Below, in pieces: positions 29,170-38,907 of a stretch of DNA of 64,000 nucleotides. The stretch's first letter is position 1. Each line of letters opens with the position of its first letter. The DNA comes from Arenimonas soli (GTDB lineage: Bacteria; Pseudomonadota; Gammaproteobacteria; Xanthomonadales; Xanthomonadaceae), in NCBI RefSeq assembly GCF_014643775.1, contig NZ_BMKC01000002.1:1-64000 (forward strand), in the 5' to 3' direction. The notes under the pieces are model-generated. The model made no database searches. It saw only the letters and a program-made list of their open reading frames with translations, and was not told the origin of the DNA. The translations under genes were made by a program, and so were the position numbers.

Positions 29170-30852
29170 ATGTCCACCCCCGCCCCGCCGCGCAGCCCGA
29201 CCCTGATCACCGAACCCGGGGCGCTGGCCCAGTGGCTGGAGTCCTCGCCCACCGGGTCGCCGTGGAACCACGACGATGGGGGCCTGGAGCCCGACGACTG
29301 GCTGGCCCTGGGCGACGACACCACCGAGGCCCATTTCCACAAGGCCCGGGCCCTGGGCGTGCCCCTGGTGCGCCTGGAGAACCTGGCACCCGACCAGGCC
29401 GCCACCCGCCTGATCCGCCCGGAAGTGGCCCGCAGCCTGCGCGCGGTGCCGCTGCTGGTGCGCGGCGGCAGCGTCGCGGTGGCGATGGAGGACCCGGGCA
29501 ACAATGAAGCCCTGAGCACCCTGGATTTCCTGTCGCGCCAGCGCGTGCACGCCCTGCTGGCGACGCCGCGCGAGATCCGCGAGGCCATCGCCCGCCACTA
29601 CGACCGGGTCGAGGACCAGGACATCGCCCGGCAGCTGGGCGTGGACCCCACCGGCACCGCCGTGGAAACCAGCGAACAGGAGGCCCAGCGCCTGTCCCGG
29701 GAAAAGCCGGTGGTGCGCATCGTGCACGGCCTGATCGCCGACGCGGTGGCCCGGCGCGCGTCCGACATCCACCTGCGCCCTGGCGAGAACGGCACCGACG
29801 TGCTTTACCGCATCGACGACGAAATGGTGCCCGTGCGCCGGCTGATGCGCAGCCTGCACCCGGCCGTCACCAGCCGCGTGAAGGTGCTGGGTTCGATGAA
29901 CCTGGCCGAACACCGCAAACCCCAGGACGGCCGCACGACCTTCACGCTCGACGACGGCCGCGAAGTGGACCTGCGCATTTCGGTGCTGCCGGCGGTGTAT
30001 GGCGAAAGCGTGGTGATCCGCCTGCTCGACACCAACGAAAGCCTGTGGGACCTGGACCAGTTGGGCCTGACCGACGACGACCGCCGCCGCATCGAAGACG
30101 TGATGGGGCGAAGCCACGGCATGTTCCTGACCACCGGGCCGACCGGCTGCGGCAAGTCGACGACCCTGTACGCGATGCTGCTGGAACTGCGCAAGCAGCG
30201 CATCAATATCCTGACCATCGAGGACCCGGTCGAGTTCTACATCGACGAGATCCAGCAGATGCAGGTCAACCGCGCGGCGCAGTTCACCTTCGCCAGCGCG
30301 ATGCGCAACTTCCTGCGCCACGACCCGGACGTGATCATGGTCGGCGAGATCCGCGACCACGAAACCGCCGCCATCGCCGTGGAAAGCGCGCTCACCGGCC
30401 ACCTGCTGCTGTCCACGCTGCACACCAACACCGCCGCGACGACGGTGACCCGCCTGCTGGACCTGGGCGTGGAAGCCTACCTGCTGCGCGCCTCGCTGCT
30501 GGCGGTGATGTCGCAGCGGCTGGTGCGCCTGACCTGCACCCACTGCAAGGACGTGGAGGACGTGGATCCGCATATCCGCGAAAGCCTGGGCGTGGGGCCG
30601 GAAGAGGTCTTCCACGCCGGCCGCGGCTGTTCGCACTGCGAGGGCCTGGGCATGTTCAAGCGCCGGGCGGTGTACGAATTCATGGTGATCACGCCGCGCA
30701 TCCAGTCGCTGATCGTGCCGGGCGCGGAAGCCGACAAGATCCACGCGACGGCGCTGGAGGAAGGCATGGTGCCGCTAACCCAGGCGGCGGTGAACCTGGC
30801 CCGGCAGGGGCTGATTTCGCTGACCGAAGCCTGGCGGGTGCGCGCGGACTAG
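29170..30852 (+). CDS. GspE/PulE/PilB-type secretion or pilus ATPase
   Basis: 560 residues from ATG 29170. N-terminal MshEN-like domain (about 30-140); core ATPase with Walker [11 protein letters not shown] (323-332), Asp box, Walker [13 protein letters not shown] and His box [15 protein letters not shown] tetracysteine zinc motif CTHCK...CSHCEG near residues 456-495 is typical of GspE/PilB. No other type II secretion or pilus gene is nearby, so this is an orphan copy; the partner machine is elsewhere. Confidence 0.93.
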   Translation: MSTPAPPRSPTLITEPGALAQWLESSPTGSPWNHDDGGLEPDDWLALGDDTTEAHFHKARALGVPLVRLENLAPDQAATRLIRPEVARSLRAVPLLVRGGSVAVAMEDPGNNEALSTLDFLSRQRVHALLATPREIREAIARHYDRVEDQDIARQLGVDPTGTAVETSEQEAQRLSREKPVVRIVHGLIADAVARRASDIHLRPGENGTDVLYRIDDEMVPVRRLMRSLHPAVTSRVKVLGSMNLAEHRKPQDGRTTFTLDDGREVDLRISVLPAVYGESVVIRLLDTNESLWDLDQLGLTDDDRRRIEDVMGRSHGMFLTTGPTGCGKSTTLYAMLLELRKQRINILTIEDPVEFYIDEIQQMQVNRAAQFTFASAMRNFLRHDPDVIMVGEIRDHETAAIAVESALTGHLLLSTLHTNTAATTVTRLLDLGVEAYLLRASLLAVMSQRLVRLTCTHCKDVEDVDPHIRESLGVGPEEVFHAGRGCSHCEGLGMFKRRAVYEFMVITPRIQSLIVPGAEADKIHATALEEGMVPLTQAAVNLARQGLISLTEAWRVRAD

Positions 30853-31607
30853 AGTTTGTAGCCCGAGTGGATGGCGCAGATGCCGGCGCTGAGGTTGCGG
30901 TAGTCGCAGCGGCCGAAGCCGGCGGTTTCCATCATGGCCTTGAGTTCGTCCTGCGGCGGGTGCTTGCGGATGGACTCGGCCAGGTACTGGTAGCTGTCGG
31001 CGTCGTTGGCGAACAGCTTGCCCAGGCGCGGCAGCACCTGGAAGGAATGGAAGTCGTAGACCGGGCGGAACCATTCCGGCTTCACCTGCGAGAACTCCAG
31101 CACCAGGGCGCGGCCACCGACCTTCAGGACGCGGTGCATTTCCTTCAGCGCGTTGGCCTTCTCGGTGACGTTGCGCAGGCCGAAGGCAATCGTGACCAGG
31201 TCGAAGCTGGCGTCGGGGAAGGGCAGCGCTTCGGCGTTGAGCTGCACGTACTCCAGCCCGCGCACCAGGCCGCGGTCGGTGAGGCGGTCGCGGCCGACGC
31301 CCAGCATTTGTGCGTTGATGTCGCCCAGCACCACGCTGCCGGTGTCGCCGACGCGTTCGTGCAGCAGGGCGGCGATGTCGCCGGTGCCACCCGCCAGGTC
31401 GAGCACGCGATCGCCGCGCTTCACCCCGGAGGTGCCGACGAAATAACGCTTCCAGACCCGGTGGATGCCCAGGGACATCAGGTCGTTCATCAGGTCGTAC
31501 TGGCGCGCGACCGAGCTGAAGACCTGCCCGACCAGCTTCTTCTTTTCGCCCACCGGCACGTCGCGAAAGCCGAAGTGGGTGGTCTGCTCGCCGCTCTTCT
31601 CGTCCAT
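30849..31607 (-). CDS. ubiE: demethylmenaquinone/ubiquinone methyltransferase UbiE
   Basis: 252 residues from ATG at 31607 ([20 protein letters not shown]); the frame runs on into the 31619-31686 palindrome but family members start here. UbiE signatures: [25 protein letters not shown], motif [14 protein letters not shown], and FGLRNVT. Catalyses C-methylation in ubiquinone (and menaquinone) biosynthesis. Convergent with the GspE gene, overlapping by four bases. Confidence 0.97.
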   Translation of the reverse strand: MDEKSGEQTTHFGFRDVPVGEKKKLVGQVFSSVARQYDLMNDLMSLGIHRVWKRYFVGTSGVKRGDRVLDLAGGTGDIAALLHERVGDTGSVVLGDINAQMLGVGRDRLTDRGLVRGLEYVQLNAEALPFPDASFDLVTIAFGLRNVTEKANALKEMHRVLKVGGRALVLEFSQVKPEWFRPVYDFHSFQVLPRLGKLFANDADSYQYLAESIRKHPPQDELKAMMETAGFGRCDYRNLSAGICAIHSGYKL

Positions 31608-31618
31608 GCGCCCAGTAT

Positions 31619-31686
31619 AAATGGGGTCAGAGAACATTAACGATTAAAGCACCTGATTTAATCGTTAATGTTCTCTGACCCCATTT
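31619..31686. repeat. 68-bp perfect palindrome, GGGGTCAGAG family
   Basis: Arms 31619-31648 and 31657-31686 are perfectly complementary over 30 bases with an 8-base loop (GCACCTGA). The outer parts read AAATGGGGTCAGAGAACATT. It sits between the divergent ubiE and arsC starts, only 2 bases before the arsC ribosome site, so the arsC leader may fold into this hairpin. MITE-like or REP-like. Confidence 0.88.
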
Positions 31687-31699
31687 TCAGGAGGGTGTG

Positions 31700-32047
31700 A
31701 TGGTTCGGATTTGGCATAACCCGCGGTGCAGCAAGTCGCGCGAGGCCATGAAACTGCTGCAGGAGCGGGGCGTGGCGGCGGAGGTGGTCGATTACCTGGG
31801 GCAGCCGCCCTCCCCGGCCGGGGTCGAAGCCTTGCTGGCCAAGCTGGGCGGCGACCCGCGGCAGCTGGTGCGGTTCAAGGAAGACGAAGCGAAGGCCCTG
31901 GGGCTGTCCGCAAGCGACCAGCGCCCGGCGGCGGAATGGGCGGCGCTGCTGGCGGCGCATCCGAAACTGATCGAACGGCCGGTGCTGGAAGTGGGGGATC
32001 GCGCGGTCATCGGCCGGCCGGCCGAGCGCCTGCTGGAGCTGCTTTAG
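31700..32047 (+). CDS. arsC: arsenate reductase (glutaredoxin-type), ArsC family
   Basis: 115 residues from ATG 31700 (AGGAGG 31689-31694); GTG 31697 is too close to it. IWHNPRCSKSREAMKLL carries the catalytic Cys11 in the N-P-R-C-S-K-S-R motif of glutaredoxin-linked ArsC; RFKEDEAKALGL and ERPVLEVGDRAVIGRP complete the family. Reduces arsenate or has a broader thiol role; no other ars gene is present. The 68-bp palindrome is in its leader. Confidence 0.9.
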   Translation: MVRIWHNPRCSKSREAMKLLQERGVAAEVVDYLGQPPSPAGVEALLAKLGGDPRQLVRFKEDEAKALGLSASDQRPAAEWAALLAAHPKLIERPVLEVGDRAVIGRPAERLLELL

Positions 32048-32397
32048 CGCGACAGGCCGGCGGCTTCCAGGGCGGCCAGGTAGGCGGGCCAGCGCGTGTC
32101 CTGTTCTTCGCCCAGGGTGGCGAGCAGGCGCCAGCTGTAGAGGCCGCTTTCGTGGCCGTCGTCGAAGCGCAGCAGCACGGCGTAGTGGCCGATCGGTTCG
32201 ATGGCGCGGATGTTGACGTTGCGCTTTCCGGCCACCAGCACCTTCTGGCCGGGGCCGTGGCCCTGGACTTCGGCGCTGGGGGATTCGACCCGCAGGTACT
32301 CGCAGGGCAGCCGGAAGCGGCGGCCGTCGTCGAAGGCGACCTCGAGCAGGTGCGAGGCCTTGTGCAGCACGATGTCGGTGGGGCGCGGCGGGTTCAT
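32044..32397 (-). CDS. DUF971 domain protein
   Basis: 117 residues. The pattern PTDIVLHKASHLLEVAFDDG, RFRLPCEYLRVESPSAEVQG and IEPIGHYAVLLRFDDGHESG is that of DUF971, related to the N-terminal domain of gamma-butyrobetaine hydroxylase and to Fe-S maintenance proteins. It is commonly upstream of ubiE or hslVU in beta- and gammaproteobacteria, and here lies between both. Convergent 4-base overlap with arsC. Confidence 0.9.
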   Translation of the reverse strand: MNPPRPTDIVLHKASHLLEVAFDDGRRFRLPCEYLRVESPSAEVQGHGPGQKVLVAGKRNVNIRAIEPIGHYAVLLRFDDGHESGLYSWRLLATLGEEQDTRWPAYLAALEAAGLSR

Positions 32398-32406
32398 CGC
32401 GCCATT

Positions 32407-32997
32407 CTAGGGTGCGCGTGCCTGGTCGCGCAGGGCGAGCAGGCGTTCGCGGCGCTGGCGGGCCTGCCGGCTGCGCCACAGGCCGTAGAGGCCCATGGCC
32501 GGGATCACCAGCACGTTGATGTACAGGCCGCCGACCAGGCCCGCGGCGCGGCCGGGGTCACCGTCCTGGGACAACAGCCAGAGCCAGAAGCCATACAGCC
32601 CGAGCCACAGCACCAGCACGCTCCACATGCCGAAGCGCCAGTAATACAGGGTGGTTTCGCAGCGGCGCAGTTCCAGGTCCAGCAGGGCCGTGGCGTCGAG
32701 CCCGGCCTCGCTCCACTCGCGGCGACGCAGCCAGACCATGTAGGCCTGGTAGGCCGTCATCAGCAGCGCCAGGACGCCGAACAGGCCGCGTTCGAAGCCA
32801 TCGCTGTCCGGCGCCAGCGCCACCAGCACACAGAGCAGCACGACCAGGGCGGTGAACCCGGTTTCCAGCCAGACCGTGCGGCGCAGGGTGCGGCCCCGAC
32901 GGCTGGCTTCGCGGCGCAGCGCCTCGACGTCGATGGCCGGCGCGTCCTGCTGCTGCCAGGTGGCGGACAGCGCGTCCCAGTCCTTGTTTGCGTTCAT
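32407..32997 (-). CDS. membrane protein coupled to ECF sigma factor (possible anti-sigma)
   Basis: 196 residues from ATG at 32997, overlapping the sigma gene stop (ATGA). N-terminal cytoplasmic segment of about 45 residues (NANKDWDALSATWQQQDAPA), then four hydrophobic helices (about 48-65, 70-90, 120-140, 155-175). The coupling and layout (short cytoplasmic N-terminus plus membrane anchor) suggest it controls the sigma factor, but it has no zinc HxxxCxxC anti-sigma motif. Confidence 0.78.
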   Translation of the reverse strand: MNANKDWDALSATWQQQDAPAIDVEALRREASRRGRTLRRTVWLETGFTALVVLLCVLVALAPDSDGFERGLFGVLALLMTAYQAYMVWLRRREWSEAGLDATALLDLELRRCETTLYYWRFGMWSVLVLWLGLYGFWLWLLSQDGDPGRAAGLVGGLYINVLVIPAMGLYGLWRSRQARQRRERLLALRDQARAP

Positions 32998-33578
32998 GCG
33001 CCGGCTCCCAGCCATTCGTTCAATTGGCGGCGCGCGCGGGAAAGGCGCTGCGTCACCGTGTTTTCTTCCAGGCCCAGGCTGTCGGCGATTTCTCGCTGCG
33101 AGAACCCTTCCAGCGCCAGCACCACCACCTGGCGCTGGCCCAGCGGCAGGCGGCGCACGGCGGCGACGAGGTCGCTGCGCTGCTGGTGGGCTTCGGCGTG
33201 GCGGAAGGGGTTGGCGACTGGGTCCGGGTGTTCGTCGTGCAGTTCGTCGCCCTGGGCGCGTTTTTCCTTCGCCAGGTGGTCCAGGGCGCGGTTGTGCGCC
33301 ACCCGGGCGGCGAAGGTGCGCAGGGAGGCGTCGCCGCGCCAGGCCGGCAGCGCCTTCCAGACGGCCAGGCTGATTTCCTGCAAAAGGTCGTCGCGGCGCG
33401 CGGGTTCGGCTTCGTAGCTGCCGGCGATGCGCGCCAGCATCGGGCCGTGCTCGCGCAGCACGTCCTCGATGCGGGGGGCGTCGGCGCGGGCCACGGCCGG
33501 CCGGGGCTCAGGCACCGGCCGGGGGCGCGGCGCCGGCCGGTTGGCGGCCGGGTTGGAGACTGCGGAAACGGCGGGCAT
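32994..33578 (-). CDS. ECF-type RNA polymerase sigma factor
   Basis: 194 residues from ATG at 33578 (GTG 33596 would add six). A Pro/Ala-rich N-terminal extension (~35 residues) precedes region 2 (ARRDDLLQEISLAVWKALPA, then FAARVAHNRALDHLAKEKRA) and region 4 (RLPLGQRQVVVLALEGFSQR, EIADSLGLEENTVTQRLSRA). Start choice is not firm, as no strong ribosome site is visible. Regulon unknown; likely controlled by the coupled membrane protein. Confidence 0.92.
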   Translation of the reverse strand: MPAVSAVSNPAANRPAPRPRPVPEPRPAVARADAPRIEDVLREHGPMLARIAGSYEAEPARRDDLLQEISLAVWKALPAWRGDASLRTFAARVAHNRALDHLAKEKRAQGDELHDEHPDPVANPFRHAEAHQQRSDLVAAVRRLPLGQRQVVVLALEGFSQREIADSLGLEENTVTQRLSRARRQLNEWLGAGA

Positions 33579-33656
33579 GTCGGGTTCCAGGGTCACTTGA
33601 AGCGGTAGACACCGCCTGCGCTGGAAACCTGACAGTCATTGGCCCGCCTCGCATTG

Positions 33657-33680
33657 AAAACTCGACTCTGACCCCGGTTT
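33657..33680. repeat. single arm of the GGGGTCAGAG repeat family
   Basis: AAAACTCGACTCTGACCCCG at 33657 onward, whose complement CGGGGTCAGAGTCGAGTTTT is a common form of this repeat in Xanthomonadaceae. It abuts the hslU stop codon (33680-33682). Confidence 0.6.
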
Positions 33681-35017
33681 CAGAGGATGTAGCGGCTCAG
33701 GTCGGGGTCCTGGACGGCGTCGCCCAATTGTTCGTCGACCATGGCCTTGTCCACCATCAGCGACAGGCCGCCCTTGTCGGGGGCTTCGAAGCTGAGTTTT
33801 TCCAGCAGCTTTTCCAGCACGGTGTGCAGGCGGCGGGCACCGATGTTTTCCTGGCGTTCGTTGATCAGGAAGGCGATTTCGGCCAGGCGGTCGACGGCGC
33901 TTTCATCGAAGCCGATGTTCACGCCCTCGGTGGCCAGCAGCGCCATGTACTGGCGCACCAGCGCATTCTTGGGTTCGGTGAGGATGCGCTTGAAGTCGTC
34001 GCGGCTCAGGGCGCCCAGCTCGACGCGGATCGGGAAGCGGCCCTGCAGCTCCGGGATCAGGTCGGACGGCTTGGCCACGTGGAAGGCGCCCGAGGCGATG
34101 AACAGGATGTGGTCGGTCTTGATCGAACCGTACTTGGTGCTGACGGTCGAACCTTCGACCAGGGGCAGCAGGTCGCGCTGCACGCCTTCGCGGCTGACGT
34201 CGCCGCCCTGCACGTCCTGGCGCTTGGCGACCTTGTCGATCTCGTCGATGAAGACGATGCCGTTCTGTTCGCAGGCGGTGATGGCCTGGGCGCGGACTTC
34301 GTCTTCGTTGACCAGCTTGCCGGCCTCTTCCTCGACGAGCATCGGCAGCGCCGCCTTGACCGCCAGCGTGCGCTTCTGGGCCTTGGCGCCACCCATGGAC
34401 TGGAACATCTGGCGCAGCTGCTGGCCCATTTCCTCCATGCCCGGCGGGGTCATGATGTCCATGCCGGCGCCCATCGGCGGCTGCAGTTCGAGTTCGATCT
34501 CGCGCTCGTCGAGCTCGCGCTGGCGCAGCTGCCGGCGCAGCTTGTTGCGGGTTTCGTTCTCGCCTTCGGAGTTGACCTCGATGGCGAAGCCCGGGCCGCG
34601 GCGCTTGGGCAGCAGGGCGTCGAGGATGCGGTCTTCGGCGCGTTCCTCGGCCTGGGTGTGCACGCGCTGCTTGGCCTGTTCGCGGAACATCTTCACCGCC
34701 ATGTCGGCCAGGTCGCGGATGATCTGCTCGACGTCCTTGCCGACGTAGCCGACCTCGGTGAAGCGCGTGGCCTCGACCTTCACGAACGGCGCGTTGGCCA
34801 GCGCCGCCAGGCGGCGGGCGATTTCGGTCTTGCCGACGCCGGTGGGACCGATCATCAGGATGTTCTTGGGCATCACCTCGTCGCGCATGGCCGGCTCGAG
34901 CTGCATGCGCCGCCAGCGGTTGCGCAGGGCGATGGCGACGGCGCGCTTGGCGCCGGCCTGGCCGATGATGTAGCGGTCGAGTTCGCCGACGATCTCGCGG
35001 GGGGTCAGCTCCGACAT
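33680..35017 (-). CDS. hslU: HslU, ATPase subunit of the HslUV protease
   Basis: 445 residues from ATG at 35017. [20 protein letters not shown] start; Walker [10 protein letters not shown]; pore-loop GYVGKD; I-domain about residues 110-240; Walker [13 protein letters not shown]; sensor and C-terminal tail RYIL that docks into HslV. Unfolds substrates for HslV. hslV stop and hslU start overlap (TGATG), so they are coupled. Confidence 0.98.
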   Translation of the reverse strand: MSELTPREIVGELDRYIIGQAGAKRAVAIALRNRWRRMQLEPAMRDEVMPKNILMIGPTGVGKTEIARRLAALANAPFVKVEATRFTEVGYVGKDVEQIIRDLADMAVKMFREQAKQRVHTQAEERAEDRILDALLPKRRGPGFAIEVNSEGENETRNKLRRQLRQRELDEREIELELQPPMGAGMDIMTPPGMEEMGQQLRQMFQSMGGAKAQKRTLAVKAALPMLVEEEAGKLVNEDEVRAQAITACEQNGIVFIDEIDKVAKRQDVQGGDVSREGVQRDLLPLVEGSTVSTKYGSIKTDHILFIASGAFHVAKPSDLIPELQGRFPIRVELGALSRDDFKRILTEPKNALVRQYMALLATEGVNIGFDESAVDRLAEIAFLINERQENIGARRLHTVLEKLLEKLSFEAPDKGGLSLMVDKAMVDEQLGDAVQDPDLSRYIL

Positions 35018-35556
35018 CACAGCTCCTCGATCACGATGTTGCGGTTGGTGTAGATGCAGATGTCGCCGGCGACGTCGAGCGCGGCTTGTGCGATGGCGCG
35101 GGCGTCGAGCTCGGTGTGCTCGTACAGCGCCCGCGCCGCCGCCAGCGCGAAGGGGCCGCCGGACCCAATCGCCACGATGCCGTCCTCGGGTTCGATGACG
35201 TCGCCGTTGCCGGAAATCACCAGCGACGTGTCCTTGTCGGCCACCGCCAGCAGCGCCTCGAGCTTGCCCAGGCGGCGGTCGGTGCGCCATTCCTTGGCCA
35301 TCTCGACCGCGGCGCGCACCAGCTGGCCACCATTCTGGTCAAGCTTGCCTTCGAAGATTTCAAACAGCGTGAAGGCGTCGGCGGCGGCGCCGGCGAAGCC
35401 GGCGACCACCTTGCCGCCGGCCAGCTTGCGGACCTTGCGGGCATTGGCCTTCATGACGGTATTGCCCAGGGTGACCTGGCCGTCGCCGGCGACGACGACG
35501 CGGTCGCCGCGGCGGACCGAAAGGATGGTGGTGGCGTGGAAGACGGTGGGATCCAT
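35017..35556 (-). CDS. hslV: HslV, proteolytic subunit of the HslUV protease
   Basis: 179 residues. The catalytic Thr follows a short propeptide ([18 protein letters not shown]), as in other xanthomonads and betaproteobacteria; the conserved [20 protein letters not shown] block and [14 protein letters not shown] are present. Dodecameric N-terminal-nucleophile peptidase, first gene of hslVU and just downstream of xerC. Confidence 0.98.
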   Translation of the reverse strand: MDPTVFHATTILSVRRGDRVVVAGDGQVTLGNTVMKANARKVRKLAGGKVVAGFAGAAADAFTLFEIFEGKLDQNGGQLVRAAVEMAKEWRTDRRLGKLEALLAVADKDTSLVISGNGDVIEPEDGIVAIGSGGPFALAAARALYEHTELDARAIAQAALDVAGDICIYTNRNIVIEEL

Positions 35557-35607
35557 GGGCGGTTCCGTGGGGGGACAGGCATCAGTTGGGGGCGGTTCCG
35601 GGCGCCT

Positions 35608-36516
35608 TCAACCGTCCTTCTTGCGGCGGGCGCGGGGGTGGGCGGCGTCGTAGACCTTGGCCAGGTGCTGGTAGTCGAGGTGGGTATAGACCTGGGTGGT
35701 GGCGATGTCGGCGTGGCCCAGCAGTTCCTGGACGCCGCGCAGGTCGCCGCTCGATTCCAGCACATGGCTGGCGAAGCTGTGCCGCAGCAGGTGCGGGTGC
35801 ACGCGCTTGAACAGGCCCTGCTGCATCGCCAGCGCGCGCAGCCGCACCTGCACCGTGCGCGGACTGATCGGCCCGCCCTGGCGGCCGGGGAACACCGGCG
35901 ACGCGGGTGAGTCCGGCGCCGAGGCCGTTTTCCATTCGGCCAGCGCCTTGCGGGCGTGACTGCCGACCGGCACGACGCGGCTTTTTTCGCCCTTGCCCAG
36001 CACCGTCACCAGGCCATCGGCCAGGTCCAGGCCGCCCCAGTGCAGGCCGCACAGTTCGGACAGGCGCAGGCCCGAGGAATAGAACAGCTCAAGCATCGCC
36101 CGGTCGCGCAGGCCCAGCGGGCCATCGGTGGACACTTCGACCAGGCGCGAGGCTTCGTCGGGGTCGAGCACCTGCGGCAGCTTGCGCGGCGACTTCGGCG
36201 CGCGCAGCCCCAGCGCGGGATTGAGCTGGGTGCCGTGTTCGCGGTTGAGGAAGCGGTAGAGGCTGCGCACCGCCGAAAGCCGGCGCTGCAGGCTCTTGCC
36301 CGACAGCCCGCGCCGGTGCGCACCCGCCACGTAGCCACGCAGGGCTTCCTGGCGCAGGCCGGCCCAGGACGTGATGCCGTTGTCGCGCATCCAGGCCGAC
36401 AGGTCGGCCAGGTCGAGGCGGTAGGCGCCGAGCGTGTGTTTCGACATGCGCCGCTCGACCGCGAGCCAGGCCAGGAAGGCGTCGATCTCGGGCTGCAGCG
36501 GCGCGTCGGGGGCCAT
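35608..36516 (-). CDS. xerC: tyrosine recombinase XerC
   Basis: 302 residues. N-terminal SAM-like core-binding domain (about 8-95: FLAWLAVERRMSKHTLGAYR) and catalytic domain with the R-K-H-R-H-Y set: Arg in SSGLRLSELCGL, HLLRHSFASH, and Tyr in DIATTQVYTH. With XerD it resolves chromosome dimers at dif. It is not an integron integrase, as it lacks the extra IntI helix, and it sits in the conserved dapF-DUF484-xerC block. Confidence 0.97.
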   Translation of the reverse strand: MAPDAPLQPEIDAFLAWLAVERRMSKHTLGAYRLDLADLSAWMRDNGITSWAGLRQEALRGYVAGAHRRGLSGKSLQRRLSAVRSLYRFLNREHGTQLNPALGLRAPKSPRKLPQVLDPDEASRLVEVSTDGPLGLRDRAMLELFYSSGLRLSELCGLHWGGLDLADGLVTVLGKGEKSRVVPVGSHARKALAEWKTASAPDSPASPVFPGRQGGPISPRTVQVRLRALAMQQGLFKRVHPHLLRHSFASHVLESSGDLRGVQELLGHADIATTQVYTHLDYQHLAKVYDAAHPRARRKKDG

Positions 36517-36517
36517 G

Positions 36518-37195
36518 TCAGTCGGCGGGCGGGCGACCCAGCGCCGTCACCAGCGATTCGGCCATCAGGCGCAGGAACAGCGTGCCCATGCCCGGGAAGA
36601 AGCGGTTGGGGTCGGAACTGCCGACCGCCAGCAGGCCAAAACCCGGCAGCGCCAGCAGCACCGCGGAGGCCGCGCGGGCCTGGTCGTCGCCGAACAGCAG
36701 GGCCAGCTTGTCCTGGTTGAGGCGGCCGGTCAGCGGCTCGTCGCTGGCGAGGAAGTCGCGGAAGGGCTTGAGCGCGGCGTCCTTTTCCGGGATGACCTGC
36801 AGCCAGTCGGCCTGCAGGCCGTCGACGGCCTCGAACAGCACCACGCGCACGTCTTCGCCGCGGAAGTCTTCGCCCAGCACCGCGACCATCGTGCGCAGGG
36901 TCTCGGCCTTGCCGCGGGCGCGCATCAGCGCCAGCGACAGCTGGTGGGTGCGCACGGCCAGGCGCTCGTTTTCCTGGGCGTTGGCGAACAGCTCGTTCAG
37001 GCGCCGGGTGAGTTCGCGGTTCTTGTCGCGCAGCACGTCGAGCTGGTAGCTGGCCAGCGACGCCGCCTGCCCCTCTTCCTTGGGCACCAGCAGCGACACG
37101 GCCAGGTCCGGGAACTGGCCCAGGAACTTCGGATGCCGGCGCAGGAAGGCGGCGACTTCGTGGGCGCCCAGGCGCTCGTTCTTTTCTTCGATCAT
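36518..37195 (-). CDS. DUF484 (GAF-like) protein
   Basis: 225 residues starting [20 protein letters not shown] and continuing [11 protein letters not shown], the DUF484 hallmark. A coiled-coil stretch (about 50-85) leads to a GAF-like C-terminal half. Always found between dapF and xerC in proteobacteria; function unknown. Overlaps the dapF stop by four bases. Confidence 0.93.
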   Translation of the reverse strand: MIEEKNERLGAHEVAAFLRRHPKFLGQFPDLAVSLLVPKEEGQAASLASYQLDVLRDKNRELTRRLNELFANAQENERLAVRTHQLSLALMRARGKAETLRTMVAVLGEDFRGEDVRVVLFEAVDGLQADWLQVIPEKDAALKPFRDFLASDEPLTGRLNQDKLALLFGDDQARAASAVLLALPGFGLLAVGSSDPNRFFPGMGTLFLRLMAESLVTALGRPPAD

Positions 37196-38046
37196 TCGAC
37201 TTGCTCCAGCAGGAAGTCGCCTTCGAACACGAAGGCGGTGGGTCCGGCCATGGTGACCGGCGACTGATCGCCGGGCCAGGTGATTTCAAGGGTGCCGCCG
37301 GGCAGCTCGACGAACACGTGGCGGCCAATACGGCCACGCCGCGCCAGGACGGCCACGGCGGCACAGGCGCCGCTGCCGCAGGCCAGGGTTTCGCCGGCGC
37401 CGCGCTCGAACACGCGCAGGCGGATGCGGTCGGGTGCCAGCACCTGGGCGAAGCCGACGTTCACGCCCTCGGGAAATTCAGCGCGCGCCTGCAGTGCGGG
37501 ACCGAGGCCCGCGACGTCGGCGGCGTCCACGTCGGGCACTTCGACCACCGCGTGCGGGTTGCCCATCGAGGCGATGCCAAAGACCACGTCCTGGCCGCCC
37601 AACGTGAACCGGTAGCTGTCCTGCGCCGCTTCGGCGCGGAACGGCAGGTCGGCGGGTTCGAAACGCGGCACGCCCAGGGCCAGCGCGTAGCGCCCCTCGC
37701 CCAGGGACTGCACCGCGACCGGGCCCGGCGGGGCTTCAAGCACGAACATCGATTCGCTGGCCACCCCGTCGCGCTGCAGCCAGGCGGCGACGCAGCGGGC
37801 GCCGTTGCCGCACTGCTGCGCGGCCGACCCGTCGGCGTTCCAGATCCGATAGCGGGCCACGGCGCCGGCCTGGGCGGGGTCTTCGATGGTGAGCAGCTGG
37901 TCGAAACCAACGCCGGTGTGGCGATCGCCCAGGGCCCGGGCCAGCGCCGGGGTCGGCGCCGGAAGACCGCCGCGCAGGTCGAGCACGACGAAATCGTTGC
38001 CGGCCCCGTGCATCTTGGAAAAGCGCAGGCTTGCGGCGCCGGTCAT
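37192..38046 (-). CDS. dapF: diaminopimelate epimerase
   Basis: 284 residues from ATG at 38046. [15 protein letters not shown], first catalytic Cys in [19 protein letters not shown], second Cys in [13 protein letters not shown]. Converts LL- to meso-diaminopimelate for lysine and peptidoglycan. Overlaps lptM by four bases at its start, DUF484 by four at its end: one operon. Confidence 0.97.
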   Translation of the reverse strand: MTGAASLRFSKMHGAGNDFVVLDLRGGLPAPTPALARALGDRHTGVGFDQLLTIEDPAQAGAVARYRIWNADGSAAQQCGNGARCVAAWLQRDGVASESMFVLEAPPGPVAVQSLGEGRYALALGVPRFEPADLPFRAEAAQDSYRFTLGGQDVVFGIASMGNPHAVVEVPDVDAADVAGLGPALQARAEFPEGVNVGFAQVLAPDRIRLRVFERGAGETLACGSGACAAVAVLARRGRIGRHVFVELPGGTLEITWPGDQSPVTMAGPTAFVFEGDFLLEQVE

Positions 38047-38156
38047 GGCGCGGCGGCGGCCCCGGTGGCAGCGGGACGGACCAGGTCGCCCTTGTTGCCG
38101 CAGGCGGCGACCAGGACGAGGCTGAGCAACAGCAACATTAAGCGGGCGGTTTTCAT
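38043..38156 (-). CDS. lptM: LptM (YifL)-type LPS-assembly lipoprotein
   Basis: 37 residues: [20 protein letters not shown] then [17 protein letters not shown]. Lipobox VAAC with Cys19, then the family hallmark CG.KG.L..P. LptM (formerly YifL) lies before dapF in enterobacteria as here, and promotes oxidative maturation of the LptD/E LPS translocon. Too short for most gene callers; the 4-base overlap with dapF supports it. Confidence 0.9.
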   Translation of the reverse strand: MKTARLMLLLLSLVLVAACGNKGDLVRPAATGAAAAP

Positions 38157-38202
38157 GCGGCGAGTATAGTCCGCGGCAGGACCTGGGCGAATGGAGTGCG
38201 CG

Positions 38203-38856
38203 ATGTCGCTTTCGAACTGGTTGTTGCTGGCCGCCGGCCTGCTGGCCCTGCTGGGCCTGCTGCCGTGGATGCGGCCGCGCCGCACCCGCCGTGGCAGCCG
38301 GGGCGGCCTGGGCCGGGCCCTGGGCGCATTCGCGCTGCTGGTGGCCCTGCTCCTGGCCGGCCTGGGTGGTTTGCTGCGCCAGTACCACTGGCTGACGGCC
38401 GACGTGCCGGTGGCGACGATCAGCCTGCGCCAGCTGGGCAGCCAGCGCTTCGAGGCCACCCTGGTGCGCCCGGGCCAGCCGGATCGCCAGTTCGAGATCC
38501 TGGGCGACGAATGGCAGCTCGACGCGCGGGTGATCCGCTGGACCCTGCCCGGCCAACTGGCCGGCATGCGCCCGGTCTACCGCTTCGAACGCCTGTCGGG
38601 CCGCTACGGCGACCCCAAGCAGGAGCTGGTGGCCCAGCGCAGCGTGCACGACCTGCGCGAAGGCTGGGACTTCTGGGAATTCCGCCAGCGCTGGCTGGCC
38701 GGCCTGCCGGTGGCGGACGCCCGCTGGGGCAGCGCCGCCTACCTGCCGATGATCGACGGGGCCACCTACGAGGTGTCGCTGAACCCCCGCGGCGGCCTGG
38801 TCGCCAAACCCGCCGATCCCAAGACCGAACTGCTGCTCCAGCAGGCGGGCTGGTAA
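38203..38856 (+). CDS. membrane-anchored protein of unknown function
   Basis: 217 residues from ATG 38203 (GGAG 38193-38196); ATG 38191 is a poorer choice. Two N-terminal helices (about 4-20 and 42-62) followed by a soluble, beta-rich, probably periplasmic domain of 150 residues. Regularly found near dapF/cyaY-type genes in xanthomonads to my recollection, sometimes misnamed a multidrug transporter. Function unknown. Confidence 0.75.
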   Translation: MSLSNWLLLAAGLLALLGLLPWMRPRRTRRGSRGGLGRALGAFALLVALLLAGLGGLLRQYHWLTADVPVATISLRQLGSQRFEATLVRPGQPDRQFEILGDEWQLDARVIRWTLPGQLAGMRPVYRFERLSGRYGDPKQELVAQRSVHDLREGWDFWEFRQRWLAGLPVADARWGSAAYLPMIDGATYEVSLNPRGGLVAKPADPKTELLLQQAGW

Positions 38857-38867
38857 GCGCGTGACCG

Positions 38868-38898
38868 GGCCTGCGCTCCCGACGCGGGAGCGCAGGCC
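38868..38898. terminator. bidirectional hairpin between convergent genes
   Basis: A perfect 14-bp stem (38868-38881 with 38885-38898, loop ACG) lies between the ends of two converging genes. There is no T-tract on either side, so it may be a rho-assisted or RNA-stabilising element. Confidence 0.65.
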
Positions 38899-38907
38899 TG
38901 GCCGCGG

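Noticed and set aside
27124-30744. Very long open frame of about 1200 codons on the minus strand
   Set aside because: It is the M1 peptidase gene plus an antisense shadow of the GspE-like gene; the peptidase starts at 29028 with a signal peptide.
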